This document shows positions 27,515-37,347 of a stretch of 64,000 bases of DNA, one piece after another. Below the pieces are notes generated by a model. That model had not been told where the DNA came from. It ran no database searches and saw only the letters and a list, made by a program, of their open reading frames with translations. Each line of letters opens with the position of its first letter. Within the stretch, counting starts at the first letter, position 1. Both the position numbers and the translations under genes were made by a program. The stretch is from Bryobacteraceae bacterium (GTDB lineage: Bacteria; Acidobacteriota; Terriglobia; Bryobacterales; Bryobacteraceae), in NCBI GenBank assembly GCA_019752335.1, contig JAIEMJ010000014.1, forward strand, positions 62,001-126,000, written 5' to 3'.

Positions 27515-30500
27515 ATGGCTCACGCTCTTCGTGCGTTTGTGCTCGGTGTGCTTTCCTTGGCCCTCTGCTGGGCCCAGGCGGATGGAAACAAGGCGCAGAT
27601 CGCCGGGACGGTGCTGGATCCGAATCAGGCCGCGGTGGCGGGCGCCAAAGTGACGGTGCGCAATACGGGTACGGGTTTGGTGCGTGAGTTGAAGACCAAC
27701 GAAGCCGGGCTCTACCGCGCGGTGTTGCTCGATCCTGGCACCTATGACCTGACGGTGGCCGCGGGCGGCTTCGCCGAATCGAAGATTTCGGGCATCGTGC
27801 TTACCGTAGGCTCGGCGCCGACGGTGAACGTGGCGGTATCGGTGCAGGCGGTGGCCACGAGTGTGGACGTCGGCGAGACGCTGATCAACCTCGAAGCGTC
27901 TACGGCGTCGGCGACGGTGAATAGCACTTCGATCACGAACCTGCCGATCAACGGCCGCCGCTTTCAGGACTTTGCCACCTTGACGCCCACGGCGCAGGTG
28001 GATTCGCAGACCCGGGGCCAGATCTCGTTCGCGGGCCAGCGCGGCATCTATTCGAATGTGATGCTGGACGGCGCGGACTACAATCAGCCGTTTTTCGGCG
28101 GCATCCGCGGCGGCGAGCGCTCCGGCAGCATCATCACGGTGCCCCAGAGCGCGATTCAAGAGTTTCAAGTGGTGGCGACGGGATATACGGCGGAGTACGG
28201 CCGGTCCACCGGCGGCATCATGAATACGATTACGAAGAGCGGCACCAACGCGGTGCATGGCGAAGGCTTCTGGCAGATTCGTCCGCGCGATTTGAGCAAG
28301 AATAGCCCGATTCCGCTGTTGCCTCCGGGGCAAACCACCGAGACGTTTTTGGCGCCGTCGGAGACGTTGAAGCAGTACGGGGGCGGCATCGGCGGGCCGA
28401 TCAAGCGCGACCGCTTGTTCTACTTCGCGGCGGTGGAATCGCAAAGCGCGAATACGCCGCGGCAGGTGGTATTTCCGCAGTTGGCCAATGCGACCTCGAA
28501 CGCGGACACGTCGGCGGCGCTGGCTTATTACCGGAGCCTGGAAGGTCCGTTTGAGCAGACCAATCGCGCGACGGCGCTAACCGCCAAGACCGACTATCAG
28601 TTTGTCAACGGCGACCGTTTGACCTTCCGCTATAACTACTCTCGCGCGAACGAAGTGAACGCGGTGACGGTAGGCGGCGCGATCAACCCCTTTACCAATA
28701 ACGCGGTGTCGAACGAGGGCATCGAGAAGGACTTCATTCATAACGGCACGCTGCAATACACGAAGTTGCTCAGCGCGAGCATGGTGAACGATTTCCGCTT
28801 CACCGGTTCAGCGGAGGAGCGTCCGCGCATCGCCAATGCGCTGGCGCCCACGCTGAGCACCACTATCGGCGCCGCGGGCACGCGCAGCTTCCTGCCGACG
28901 GTGCAGAATGACAGCCGGTTCCAATTTACTGACTCGCTGAGCGTGACGAAGGGCAAGCATACCCTGAAGGTCGGGTTCGACTTCAACCGGATTCGCGCGG
29001 CGCAGTTTTTTGCGTTCAATCAGTACGGCGCGTTTAACGTGACGGGCGCGAACATCAATGCCGTGTTGACGCACATCGGGGCGAATGGCACGAACGGCGT
29101 CAATCGTTTTGACGCCCTCACCACGGGCACTACCGCGCCGGCCGTGTTTACCACCTACACGCGGCAGATCGGTAACGGCCTGGCCGATTACGGCATGAAG
29201 CAGTACGCGATTTTCGCGCAGGACAGTTTCCGGGCGACGCGCAAGTTGACCTTCGACTTCGGTTTCCGTTGGGAAGGCCAGGATAACCCGGCGGCCGTAG
29301 CTGATAACGCCACCGTGCTGGCGCGCATCAACGGAGTCCGGTTCCCGAACGGCGGCACGCCGAACGTGGGTAACATCAAGGACTCAATGAAGCAGTTCAT
29401 GCCGCGCTTTGGCTTTGCCTACTCGCCGATCACGAACTCGCGCCGCCTGGTGATCCGCGGCTTTACGGGTATCTTCTACGCGTCGACGCCGCTGTTGAGC
29501 TTCTCCGGCCCTTACAACAATTTCCGTGCGATCCCGGGCGACGTTTCGACGTCAGTCGGCGGTGGCACGAATACGCTTTCCGTGTTCGAGGCCTTTCGGC
29601 AGGCGGGCGTGAATCTGAACGGCGCGTCGCTGACCTCACTGCCGACGATTCCGCTCGACCTCGTCCAGCGCGCTGCGGCGATCGCCTTGGGCGGCACCGC
29701 GCGTGACCCGTTCGTCGGCGCGAACTTCACCGGCATGGCCCCGAACTTCGAGAATCCGCGGGCCGCGCAGGCGGGCATCGGATTCGAGAGCGAACTATTC
29801 AAGAATTTCGTGGCCGGCGTGCAGTTCAACTACGTCAACACGGTCCACCTGATTCGCAATCGCGATTGGAACCTATTCGCGCCGACCTTGCGCGCGGGTG
29901 ACCAGGCACTGCGTCCGCGTTTTGTCACCGGCAACGGCCGTCCGGTGCCCACGGTGGGCCAATTGGTCATGCGCGAGAGTTCAGCGCGCGGCATGTATCG
30001 CGCCACCACCGTCCAGGCGCAGTATCGCCGCAAGAAGTTCCAGTTCCAGGCCTTCTACACGGCGGCTTACAACTTCTCTGACGACGACAACGAACGCGAC
30101 ACGGGCTTCAATACGGCCAACGGCTACCAGGACGCCTTCAATTTCCGGCAGGACTACGGCTACGCCTCGATCGACATCCGGCATCAGTTCACGGCGAACT
30201 CCACTTACTCGCTGCCTTGGGGCATTGAGTTGGGCGGCATCTTCCGCGGACGGACTGGTTTGCCGATTAACGCCCGGGTGGGAACCGACGTGAACGGCGA
30301 TGGCGTGAATACGGACCGTCCTTTCCAGGGCCCCGGCCAGCCGTTCGCGCGCAACTTCTTCCGTAATCGCGGCACCACGCAGATGGATATGCGCGTGATG
30401 AAGAGCTTCACCTTCCGTGACCGGCTGAAGATTCAGGCGTCGATGGAGATCTTCAATCTGTTTAACGCCGACAACGTGGTGTACGGCGCCAACGCCGTGA

Positions 30501-30652
30501 TTTACGGCGAAGGCTTCGGCACGGCGGGTCCGGTGCCGATTGACGCTCGCTTCATGCGCCTGCGCAATCCGGCGAATGGCAACTACGACCGGAATAATCA
30601 GCAGGTCGGCAATCCGCTGCAAGCGCAGTTCGGCGTGCGGGCTTTCTTCTAG
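27515..30652 (+). CDS. Oar-like TonB-dependent receptor with carboxypeptidase-regulatory-like domain
   Basis: The protein is 1045 residues from the ATG at 27515, which follows AGGAG (27500-27504) by 10 bases. The frame is open to 27479, but the signal peptide (MAHALRAFVLGVLSLALCWAQ, at residues 1-21) marks this start. The carboxypeptidase-regulatory-like fold covers about 25-110 (AGTVLDPNQAAVAGAKV, and YRAVLLDPGTYDL). The plug has TSITNLPINGRRFQDFATLTP, MLDGADYNQ and GRSTGGIMNTITKSGTNAVHG. The C-terminus is AQFGVRAFF, ending in phenylalanine. It is an outer-membrane uptake protein of unknown ligand, and it stands alone. Confidence 0.93.
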   Translation: MAHALRAFVLGVLSLALCWAQADGNKAQIAGTVLDPNQAAVAGAKVTVRNTGTGLVRELKTNEAGLYRAVLLDPGTYDLTVAAGGFAESKISGIVLTVGSAPTVNVAVSVQAVATSVDVGETLINLEASTASATVNSTSITNLPINGRRFQDFATLTPTAQVDSQTRGQISFAGQRGIYSNVMLDGADYNQPFFGGIRGGERSGSIITVPQSAIQEFQVVATGYTAEYGRSTGGIMNTITKSGTNAVHGEGFWQIRPRDLSKNSPIPLLPPGQTTETFLAPSETLKQYGGGIGGPIKRDRLFYFAAVESQSANTPRQVVFPQLANATSNADTSAALAYYRSLEGPFEQTNRATALTAKTDYQFVNGDRLTFRYNYSRANEVNAVTVGGAINPFTNNAVSNEGIEKDFIHNGTLQYTKLLSASMVNDFRFTGSAEERPRIANALAPTLSTTIGAAGTRSFLPTVQNDSRFQFTDSLSVTKGKHTLKVGFDFNRIRAAQFFAFNQYGAFNVTGANINAVLTHIGANGTNGVNRFDALTTGTTAPAVFTTYTRQIGNGLADYGMKQYAIFAQDSFRATRKLTFDFGFRWEGQDNPAAVADNATVLARINGVRFPNGGTPNVGNIKDSMKQFMPRFGFAYSPITNSRRLVIRGFTGIFYASTPLLSFSGPYNNFRAIPGDVSTSVGGGTNTLSVFEAFRQAGVNLNGASLTSLPTIPLDLVQRAAAIALGGTARDPFVGANFTGMAPNFENPRAAQAGIGFESELFKNFVAGVQFNYVNTVHLIRNRDWNLFAPTLRAGDQALRPRFVTGNGRPVPTVGQLVMRESSARGMYRATTVQAQYRRKKFQFQAFYTAAYNFSDDDNERDTGFNTANGYQDAFNFRQDYGYASIDIRHQFTANSTYSLPWGIELGGIFRGRTGLPINARVGTDVNGDGVNTDRPFQGPGQPFARNFFRNRGTTQMDMRVMKSFTFRDRLKIQASMEIFNLFNADNVVYGANAVIYGEGFGTAGPVPIDARFMRLRNPANGNYDRNNQQVGNPLQAQFGVRAFF

Positions 30653-30708
30653 GCAAAAAACGCATCAAGAGTGAGAAGTGATGGTAATATCAACACTAGG
30701 AGCATGTT

Positions 30709-30939
30709 GTGTTTGATCGAATCACGTTTGATCCGCAAATCCTGAATGGGCGAGCCTGCATTCGAGGCATGCGCATGAGCGTTTCACAGATCGTGAATCT
30801 TGTGGCGCACGGTATGACGCCCGGGGAGATTATCCACGAGTACCCCGAGATCGAAAGCGAAGACATTCAGCAGTCACTAGAGTATGCGGCTGCGTTGGCG
30901 AACGAAGAGGTGCATCTGTTCGCTGTAGCCTCGGCGTGA
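30709..30939 (+). CDS. DUF433 antitoxin-like protein
   Basis: This 76-residue protein starts with a GTG 6 bases after AGGAG (30698-30702). It has the DUF433 pattern: FDRITFDPQILNGRACIRGMRMSV, then VAHGMTPGEIIHEYPEI and an acidic helix (ESEDIQQSLEYA). DUF433 is a winged-helix domain found in antitoxins paired with PIN-like toxins. Its stop overlaps the next gene (GTGA), the usual coupling of such pairs. Confidence 0.9.
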   Translation: MFDRITFDPQILNGRACIRGMRMSVSQIVNLVAHGMTPGEIIHEYPEIESEDIQQSLEYAAALANEEVHLFAVASA

Positions 30940-31310
30940 GGTTTCTTGCCGACATGGGTAGTTCCATGACTACCGTCTTGGAACTACGACAAAGGGGTTA
31001 CGATTGCGTTCATCTACGCGACCGGGACCTGATCAAACTCCCCGATCCGAAAATTGTGGACTTGGCCATCGAGGAAGGGCGCGCCGTTCTGACATTCGAT
31101 CTGGATTTTGGCGCGTTAATGGCAAAGTTCGGTACTAACTCGCCCAGCGTTATCCTCTTTCGCCTGCGGGATCAGTCGCCAGCTTCGGTGAATTCCAAGC
31201 TTTTGGCCGTAGTCCGGGACTGCGTGGAGGCCTTGATTTCCGGATCGCTCATAGTCGTCGACGACAGTGGATATCGTATCCGTCGGCTTCCTATCCAACC
31301 TCCTCGATGA
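30936..31310 (+). CDS. DUF5615 PIN-like toxin
   Basis: This 124-residue partner of the DUF433 gene starts at a GTG overlapping its stop. The fold signature of DUF5615 is present: RFLADMGSSMTTVLELRQRG, CVHLRDRDLIKLPDPKIVDLA, and AVLTFDLDFG. Acidic residues D6 and D55-D57 (in TFDLDFG the spacing is D-x-D) correspond to the PIN-like metal site. RNase activity is predicted from the family. The start of the next gene may overlap its end. Confidence 0.88.
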   Translation: MRFLADMGSSMTTVLELRQRGYDCVHLRDRDLIKLPDPKIVDLAIEEGRAVLTFDLDFGALMAKFGTNSPSVILFRLRDQSPASVNSKLLAVVRDCVEALISGSLIVVDDSGYRIRRLPIQPPR

Positions 31311-31329
31311 ATCGACTAAGATAAGGACA

Positions 31330-32865
31330 GTGACTGCCCCCAGCGCCCTCTTCGCATTGATCGGACAAGCCCGGAGGCGCACGCTCGCCGGACTCCTCTT
31401 CGAGCACCTCAGCTTCGCCGTGGCCATCGCTTTTGGGGCGGGCATTTTGCTCGTGTTGCTGGGAACGCAAATCTTCAACTGGTATTGGCCGGTGCTGCTC
31501 TTCGCCGTCGCGCTTGGCTACGGGTACTACCGTTTCCGCCAGCAGGTGCCGACGGACTATGCGCTGGCCCGGCTACTCGACGAGCGCTTGACCCTGCCGG
31601 ATACGCTCTCCTCCGCGTTTCACTTCTCCGCCGCGCCGGCCCAGAATCAGGCGGCGGGCGCGTGGCTGCAGGCCACGGCGGAAAACGCCGCCCGAGGTGT
31701 GGATGCGCAGGCGGCCCTGCCCTTCGCCGTACGCCGCGTCACCTATGTGGCCGGATTGATCTTCGCGGCATTTACCGGCTTGGTGGCTGTACGCTACGGC
31801 TTCTCCTCGCGGCTCGATTTGTCGTCGCCGATGGTGCCCGGGCTGGTGGATCTGTTTGGCTCCGGGAACACAGAATTAGCCGAACTGCGCAAGAACGTGC
31901 CGGGCCAATCGCCGTCTCCGAACAATCCGCAACTGCCGCCCACGCCGAATTCGGCCGAGGATCCGAAGGACCAGGCTGAGGCGATTGGCGAGGCTCCGAA
32001 GGATGTGCTGAAGACGATTGGCGTGCCGGAGGTGGATAACCAGGGCGCGGAACCGTTTAAGGGCGAGAAGGGCCAGGAGGAGTCCGAGGGGCCGGGCGAA
32101 GGCGAGAAGGGATCGCCGGGCGAGCAGAAGGAAGGCGGCGCCAGCAAGGAAGGTGGATCGCCGGAAGGCAAGCCGGACACGCAGAAAAACGAGTCCCCCG
32201 CGAACGCCAAGAATCAGAGCGGCGGCGAGAACAGCAGCATGATGGACAAGATGCGGGACGCCTTCCAGAATCTGATGAACAAGATGAAGAGCCAACCCAA
32301 GGGCGGCGAGCAGCAGGCGAAGAACGGCAAAAAGGACGGCCAGGGCGAGGGGGAAGGGAAGCAGGGCAACAAGGAAGGCCAGAAGGGTGCGCAGAATCAG
32401 CAGGGCAAGCCCAATGACCAACAAGCGCAGGCGGACCAGGCGTCCGACCAGCAGGGCGAGGGCGAAGGCAAGCAGCAGACGTCGCAGGGCAAGGGCGGCA
32501 GCGACAGCAATCAGCCGCAGCAGAATAACGACCCCAAGAGCGGCACGGGCCAGCAGGACGGGCAGAAGGACGTGAAACTCGCCGCGCAGCAAGAGGCGCT
32601 CGGCAAGCTCTCGGAAATCATCGGCAAGCGGGCCGAGAAGCAAAGCGGCGAAGTGATGGTGGAAGTGAATTCGTCGAAGAGCCAGCAGTTGCGCACGGCT
32701 TACTCGCAAAAGACTGGCAGTTACTCGAACAGCGGCGGCGAGATCCACCGCGACGAAGTGCCGTTGCTGTATCAGGACTACGTGCAGCATTACTTCGAGC
32801 AGGTGCGGCGTCCGGCGGCGCCCGCCGCAGTGCCGCCCGCCGCAGGGCCGCCTAAGGCGAAGTGA
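31330..32865 (+). CDS. Membrane protein with long low-complexity Q/G/K/E-rich region
   Basis: The protein is about 511 residues from the GTG at 31330. An earlier GTG at 31267 would overlap the toxin gene by 44 bases. Two membrane helices lie near residues 25-70 (FAVAIAFGAGILLVLLG, then PVLLFAVALGYGYY), with a third near 135-155. From about residue 185 to 415 the sequence is dominated by Gly, Gln, Lys, Glu, Ser and Asn, with a helical MMDKMRDAFQNLMNKMK island near 305. The end (HRDEVPLLYQDYVQHYFEQVR) is ordered and resembles the C-terminus of DUF4175-like proteins found near MoxR/Bat genes, but no such genes are here. The function is unknown. It converges on the photolyase gene with a 14-base overlap. 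Confidence 0.7.
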   Translation: MTAPSALFALIGQARRRTLAGLLFEHLSFAVAIAFGAGILLVLLGTQIFNWYWPVLLFAVALGYGYYRFRQQVPTDYALARLLDERLTLPDTLSSAFHFSAAPAQNQAAGAWLQATAENAARGVDAQAALPFAVRRVTYVAGLIFAAFTGLVAVRYGFSSRLDLSSPMVPGLVDLFGSGNTELAELRKNVPGQSPSPNNPQLPPTPNSAEDPKDQAEAIGEAPKDVLKTIGVPEVDNQGAEPFKGEKGQEESEGPGEGEKGSPGEQKEGGASKEGGSPEGKPDTQKNESPANAKNQSGGENSSMMDKMRDAFQNLMNKMKSQPKGGEQQAKNGKKDGQGEGEGKQGNKEGQKGAQNQQGKPNDQQAQADQASDQQGEGEGKQQTSQGKGGSDSNQPQQNNDPKSGTGQQDGQKDVKLAAQQEALGKLSEIIGKRAEKQSGEVMVEVNSSKSQQLRTAYSQKTGSYSNSGGEIHRDEVPLLYQDYVQHYFEQVRRPAAPAAVPPAAGPPKAK

Positions 32866-34351
32866 GTCTGGCGGCTTGCGTACGGATCGCCGCGCGGCGT
32901 TCGTCACTCAAGCGGACCAGATTCCGCAGTTGCATCTCCATGCGGGGCACTTGGCGCAGACGGGACTCATTGCGCAAGAGGAAATCCCAGTAAAGGGTCG
33001 TGAAGGGACAGGCGCGATCGCCCGTGGCTTCTGCCGGATCGTAGCGGCAGCCGTTGCAGTAGTTGCTCATGCGCTGGATGTATTTACCGGTGGCGGCGTA
33101 GGGCTTCGACGCCATCAATCCGCCATCGGCGAATTGCGACATGCCGATGACGTTCGGCAGTTCCACCCATTCGACGGCGTCGACGTAGACGGCCAGGTAC
33201 CACTCGTGAATCTGACGCGGTTCGACACCGAGCAGCAAGGCGTACAGGCCGGTGACCATCAGCCGCTGGATGTGATGCGCGTAGCCGTGTTGCAGCGTTT
33301 GTCCGATGCTTTCGCGCAGGCAGACGGCCTCCGTGTCGCCGGTCCAATAGAATTTGGGCAGGTCCGCGTGCGCGTCGAGTGCATTGCCTTCGGCGTAAGC
33401 GGGCATGAAGTGCCAGTAGATGCCGCGGACGTACTCGCGCCAGCCCAGGATCTGGCGGATGAAGCCTTCCACAGCGGCCAGGGGCGCGTGGCCGTGGCGA
33501 TAGGCCTCCTCGGCGCCGGCAACGACTTCGCGCGGGTCGAGCAGCTTCAGATTGAGCGCGGCCGCCAGGCGCGAATGATGCAGGAAAGGCTCGCCGGTCC
33601 ACATGGCGTCCTGATAGCGGCCGAACTGCGGGAGGCGCTGATCGATGAAGTCGCGCAGGGAGCGGCGGGCGTCCTCGGGCGTGACGGGCCAATTGAAGTG
33701 GCCGAGTTCGCCCGGATGCTGCGCAAACGCGCCCTGGACTTCGGCGATCACCTCGCGCGTGAGGGCGTCGGGCGGGAAGTCCTCCGCGCGCGGTAGCAGG
33801 CCGGGGCCTTGTTTGCCGAAGCTTTCGCGATTGTCGGAGTCGTAGTTCCACTCGCCGCCCTCGGGCTGGTTGCCGTCCATCAGCACTCTGTGACGGCGGC
33901 GGAGTTCGCGGTAGAAGTACTCCAGGCGCAGTTGCTTGCGCCCTTCGGCGTGTTCGGCGAACTCGGCGACAGTGCTGAAGAAGTGCCGGTCCGTGCGGAT
34001 TTCGATTTTGGGGAACGCTTTCACTAAGGACTCGCGCACACGGTAGTCGCCGGGCTCCACCAGAACGAGCGACTTGGGCTTCAGCTTCGCGACGTCTTTC
34101 TTGAGGGCCTCCGCGAGGGAGCCCGCTGTGAGCCGCGTGTACTCGACGGTGAAGCCACGCGACCGGAGTTCGTCGCGGAAGTGGCGCATGGCGCTGAGGA
34201 AGAGGACGATGCGGGCCTGATGGCTCCAAACATGCGTCGACTCCTCGTAAACCTCGGCCATCCAAACGCGGTCCTGCTGGGGGTCGAAGCCGTCAAAGGC
34301 GGCTGACTGGCGGTCAAGCTGATCACCGAGGACGAGGATGAGGTTGCGCAC
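32852..34351 (-). CDS. Fe-S bacterial cryptochrome/photolyase (PhrB type)
   Basis: This 499-residue flavoprotein belongs to the FeS-BCP family, prokaryotic (6-4) photolyases that use light to repair UV lesions in DNA. The N-terminal Rossmann part begins LILVLGDQLD. The 4Fe-4S cysteines are at 344 (VCLRES), 432 and 435 (YCNGC), and 448 (RACPFT). Their spacing (88, 3, 13) is the same as in Agrobacterium PhrB. FAD-binding regions such as HHSRLAAALNLKLLDPREVV and WREYVRG are also present. The gene is monocistronic, downstream of the degenerate nucleotidyltransferase pair. Confidence 0.92.
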   Translation of the reverse strand: MRNLILVLGDQLDRQSAAFDGFDPQQDRVWMAEVYEESTHVWSHQARIVLFLSAMRHFRDELRSRGFTVEYTRLTAGSLAEALKKDVAKLKPKSLVLVEPGDYRVRESLVKAFPKIEIRTDRHFFSTVAEFAEHAEGRKQLRLEYFYRELRRRHRVLMDGNQPEGGEWNYDSDNRESFGKQGPGLLPRAEDFPPDALTREVIAEVQGAFAQHPGELGHFNWPVTPEDARRSLRDFIDQRLPQFGRYQDAMWTGEPFLHHSRLAAALNLKLLDPREVVAGAEEAYRHGHAPLAAVEGFIRQILGWREYVRGIYWHFMPAYAEGNALDAHADLPKFYWTGDTEAVCLRESIGQTLQHGYAHHIQRLMVTGLYALLLGVEPRQIHEWYLAVYVDAVEWVELPNVIGMSQFADGGLMASKPYAATGKYIQRMSNYCNGCRYDPAEATGDRACPFTTLYWDFLLRNESRLRQVPRMEMQLRNLVRLSDERRAAIRTQAARLTSP

Positions 34352-34417
34352 AGTCGTTCAGATGCGGGGGACCGGCGGCGGGGGCATTTTACGGTGCTTG
34401 AAAGCTCGGCGAACCAA

Positions 34418-34530
34418 CTACGGCCAATCAAAATAACGGAGGATCCTCGCGGCAACGATCTCGCGGATGGGTCGTCATCCGCGATCGTCCCCGCCGCGCG
34501 AATCACGTGTTCCAGTTGCAAACGCGTCAT
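34418..34530 (-). pseudogene. Remnant of a nucleotidyltransferase-like toxin gene
   Basis: The ATG at 34530 begins MTRLQLEHVIRAAGTIADDD. This is the usual N-terminus of the nucleotidyltransferase-like partner that follows the small gene at 34475-34843 in other bacteria. The core motif that should come next (usually a GSQ-type segment) is missing. After a frame change the DNA reads EIVAARILRYFDWP and then a stop at 34418-34420, which could be the C-terminus. An internal deletion of most of the gene would explain this. The call rests on remembered family pattern, not on a search. Confidence 0.4.
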
Positions 34531-34843
34531 AGATCTCCCATCGCTCCCGAGGACTCAGCACGCCGGCAAAGGGGCTGTTCTGCCGCATGGAACGCATGTG
34601 CTCGCTATCTTCCTGGATCAGAGCCGCGAGCTCGGCGATGGGTCTGTCCAGCAGTTCACCCCAGGCGTCCAAATAGGGTTGCGCGTGGCTGGCGGTGGCG
34701 CTCCAGCGCTCAATATTGTCGTACGCGATGGCGAGCAATGCCGGGTCGGCGATCAGCTTGGCGGCGATGGCCCGATGCATCGCGAGGCTACGCGCATCGA
34801 TCCGCGCGTGTCCCTGAAGTTGAGCGGCGGGCAAGGGGCTCAT
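34475..34843 (-). CDS. Small protein of a putative toxin-antitoxin pair
   Basis: The 122-residue helical protein contains MHRAIAAKLIADPALLAIAYDN (about residues 22-43), QPYLDAWGELLDRP and SPFAGVLSPRERWEIYDAF. This is a widespread family usually encoded just before, and overlapping, a nucleotidyltransferase-like gene. The partner here is a remnant overlapping its 3' end (34418-34530). The pair is presumed to be a toxin-antitoxin module, and this gene would be the antitoxin. It diverges from an intact nucleotidyltransferase-domain gene across 31 bases. Confidence 0.6.
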   Translation of the reverse strand: MSPLPAAQLQGHARIDARSLAMHRAIAAKLIADPALLAIAYDNIERWSATASHAQPYLDAWGELLDRPIAELAALIQEDSEHMRSMRQNSPFAGVLSPRERWEIYDAFATGTRDSRGGDDRG

Positions 34844-34874
34844 GCTTGGATTGTAACAGTGACGATGTTGGATA

Positions 34875-35810
34875 ATGCATGGGATGTCCGCGAAACTGGT
34901 TCAGATGCCGCAGGAGAAAGAAGAAGTCCTGTATGCGGCGGTGCAAGCCCTACAGGGTGTATCCAACGTGGTGGCGATTGTCTTGGGCGGATCCTATGCT
35001 CGGGGTGTTGCCGTAGCGTCCTCCGACCTCGACATCGGGATCTACTACCGGGCGGCGGCGCCGTTGGCGGTGCCGGAGGTGCGGAGGGTGGCCGAGGCGA
35101 TCCGCACTCCGGGCTCGATCCCCGTCGTGACCGATTTATATGGCTGGGGACCGTGGGTGAATGGCGGAGCCTGGATCCAGACACCCGCAACGAAAGTGGA
35201 CCTGGTGTACCGAAACCTGGACCAGGTCCAGGCGGTGATTGCCGAGGGTCGCCTGGGCGTTTGCCGGCACGACTACGACCAGCAGCCTCCGTTCGGTTTC
35301 CGGAGCGTGATCTATTTCGGAGAGACTCGATACTGCGTGCCGCTTTATGATCCCGACGGGGAGATGGCCAAGCTTAAGGAGTCCGTGGCCGCGTACCCCA
35401 AGCGATTGAAGGACAGTATCACGCAAGAGAGTTTGTGGGGTGCGGAGTTCAGCCTTTGGTCCTGTGATGGCTCTGCGTCTTCCGGCGACGTTTACAATGC
35501 TGCTGGCTGTCTGAGCCGTGCCGCCCAGTTTCTCGTCCAGGCCATCTTTGCCTTGAACGAGGAGTATTTCCTGAACGACAAGCATGTACGGCAAATTGTT
35601 GACCAGTTTCCCATTGCGCCGAGTGACTGTATGGCGCGAATCGCTGGGATACTCTCGAAACCGGGGCGAACCGCGGACGAACTATGCGGGTCTCTCGAGT
35701 CGTTTCGCCGACTGTGGGCGGAAACCATTGCCCTTACGGGTGGCGCCTACCAACCCCGCTTTGACCTGTCGGCCGCAAGTACAGCAGCGTCCAACGCTTT
35801 TGATGAGTAG
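34875..35810 (+). CDS. Nucleotidyltransferase-domain protein
   Basis: The 311-residue protein has the polymerase-beta-like nucleotidyltransferase signature LGGSYARG (37-44) with the metal-binding pair D51 and D53 in SSDLDIG. The third carboxylate is probably in KVDLVYR (about 115). The C-terminal part is helical (CLSRAAQFLVQAIFALNEEYF), as in DUF4037-type and aminoglycoside-adenylyltransferase-like proteins. The substrate is unknown. The start may be the second ATG at 34884. The divergent small gene suggests a defence or toxin context, but this is inference. Confidence 0.75.
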   Translation: MHGMSAKLVQMPQEKEEVLYAAVQALQGVSNVVAIVLGGSYARGVAVASSDLDIGIYYRAAAPLAVPEVRRVAEAIRTPGSIPVVTDLYGWGPWVNGGAWIQTPATKVDLVYRNLDQVQAVIAEGRLGVCRHDYDQQPPFGFRSVIYFGETRYCVPLYDPDGEMAKLKESVAAYPKRLKDSITQESLWGAEFSLWSCDGSASSGDVYNAAGCLSRAAQFLVQAIFALNEEYFLNDKHVRQIVDQFPIAPSDCMARIAGILSKPGRTADELCGSLESFRRLWAETIALTGGAYQPRFDLSAASTAASNAFDE

Positions 35811-35907
35811 AACGCCCGCATTCGTCCGCTTTCAGCAACTTCGATCTGAGCCGATTTGCGCGGGATGAGCCGGTGACTATCGTCCCGTAACCTATTGATT
35901 ATAATGG

Positions 35908-35930
35908 GACCCGTCACTTCGTTCCGGGCT
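35908..35930. repeat. REP-like element, diverged copy
   Basis: ACCCGTCACTTCGTTCCGGG, followed by CT, is a variant of the element at 50761-50790 (CCCCCTCACTTCGTTCGGGG). It can form a short hairpin with ACCCG/CCGGG-type arms. It is intergenic, between the nucleotidyltransferase gene and the ndk terminator. Confidence 0.45.
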
Positions 35931-36000
35931 TGCCGGCACGGCAGCAATTCGGGGTGTTTCTTGCCCTCATGACGCGCCGGGGGGCGGGGCGAAAATAGGC

Positions 36001-36032
36001 AAGAACGCCGCCAGTAAACTGGCGGCGTTCTT
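36001..36032. terminator. Perfect hairpin downstream of ndk
   Basis: AAGAACGCCGCCAG, loop TAAA, and CTGGCGGCGTTCTT form a perfect 14-bp stem. On the minus strand it lies 35 bases past the ndk stop codon and ends in TTCTT, so it fits an intrinsic terminator of the sucC-sucD-ndk operon. It may also act on plus-strand transcripts. Confidence 0.8.
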
Positions 36033-36066
36033 CCGGGTAAGTTCCCACACGTTCTTGTAACTGTGA

Positions 36067-36480
36067 TTAGCTGAGGTCGTAAGAGCGGAAGAAGTAGCCG
36101 AGCTCCCGCGCCGCCGAGGCCGGCGAGTCCGACCCGTGACTGGCGTTGCGCTCAATGCTTTCGGCGAACAGCTTGCGGACCGTGCCCTCGTCAGCGTTGG
36201 CCGGGTTCGTGGCGCCCATCACCTTGCGCCAGTGAGCTACCGCGTCTTCCCGCTCCAGGGCGAGCAGGACGACGGGGCCTTCCGTCATGAACGTGACGAG
36301 CGAGCCGAAGAAGCCGCGTTCCTTGTGCTCGGCGTAGAAGCCTTCGGCTTCGTGCTTCGAGAGGCGAGCCATGCGCATGGCCTTCACCGTGAAGCCTTCC
36401 TTCTGGATGATGGAGAGAATGGCGCCGATGTGGCCCTTGGCCACAGCGTCCGGCTTGATGATCGCGAATGTGTGTTGCAT
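36067..36480 (-). CDS. ndk: Nucleoside diphosphate kinase
   Basis: Ndk transfers the gamma-phosphate from ATP to other nucleoside diphosphates. At 137 residues it has normal length. The signature [13 protein letters not shown] contains the phosphorylated histidine (about residue 115), and the N-terminal [10 protein letters not shown] is typical. It follows sucD directly (sucD stop 36481, ndk ATG 36480) and precedes a strong hairpin terminator. Coupling with succinyl-CoA synthetase fits, because that enzyme makes NTP that Ndk can equilibrate. Confidence 0.98.
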   Translation of the reverse strand: MQHTFAIIKPDAVAKGHIGAILSIIQKEGFTVKAMRMARLSKHEAEGFYAEHKERGFFGSLVTFMTEGPVVLLALEREDAVAHWRKVMGATNPANADEGTVRKLFAESIERNASHGSDSPASAARELGYFFRSYDLS

Positions 36481-37343
<863 letters not shown>

Positions 37344-37347
<4 letters not shown>

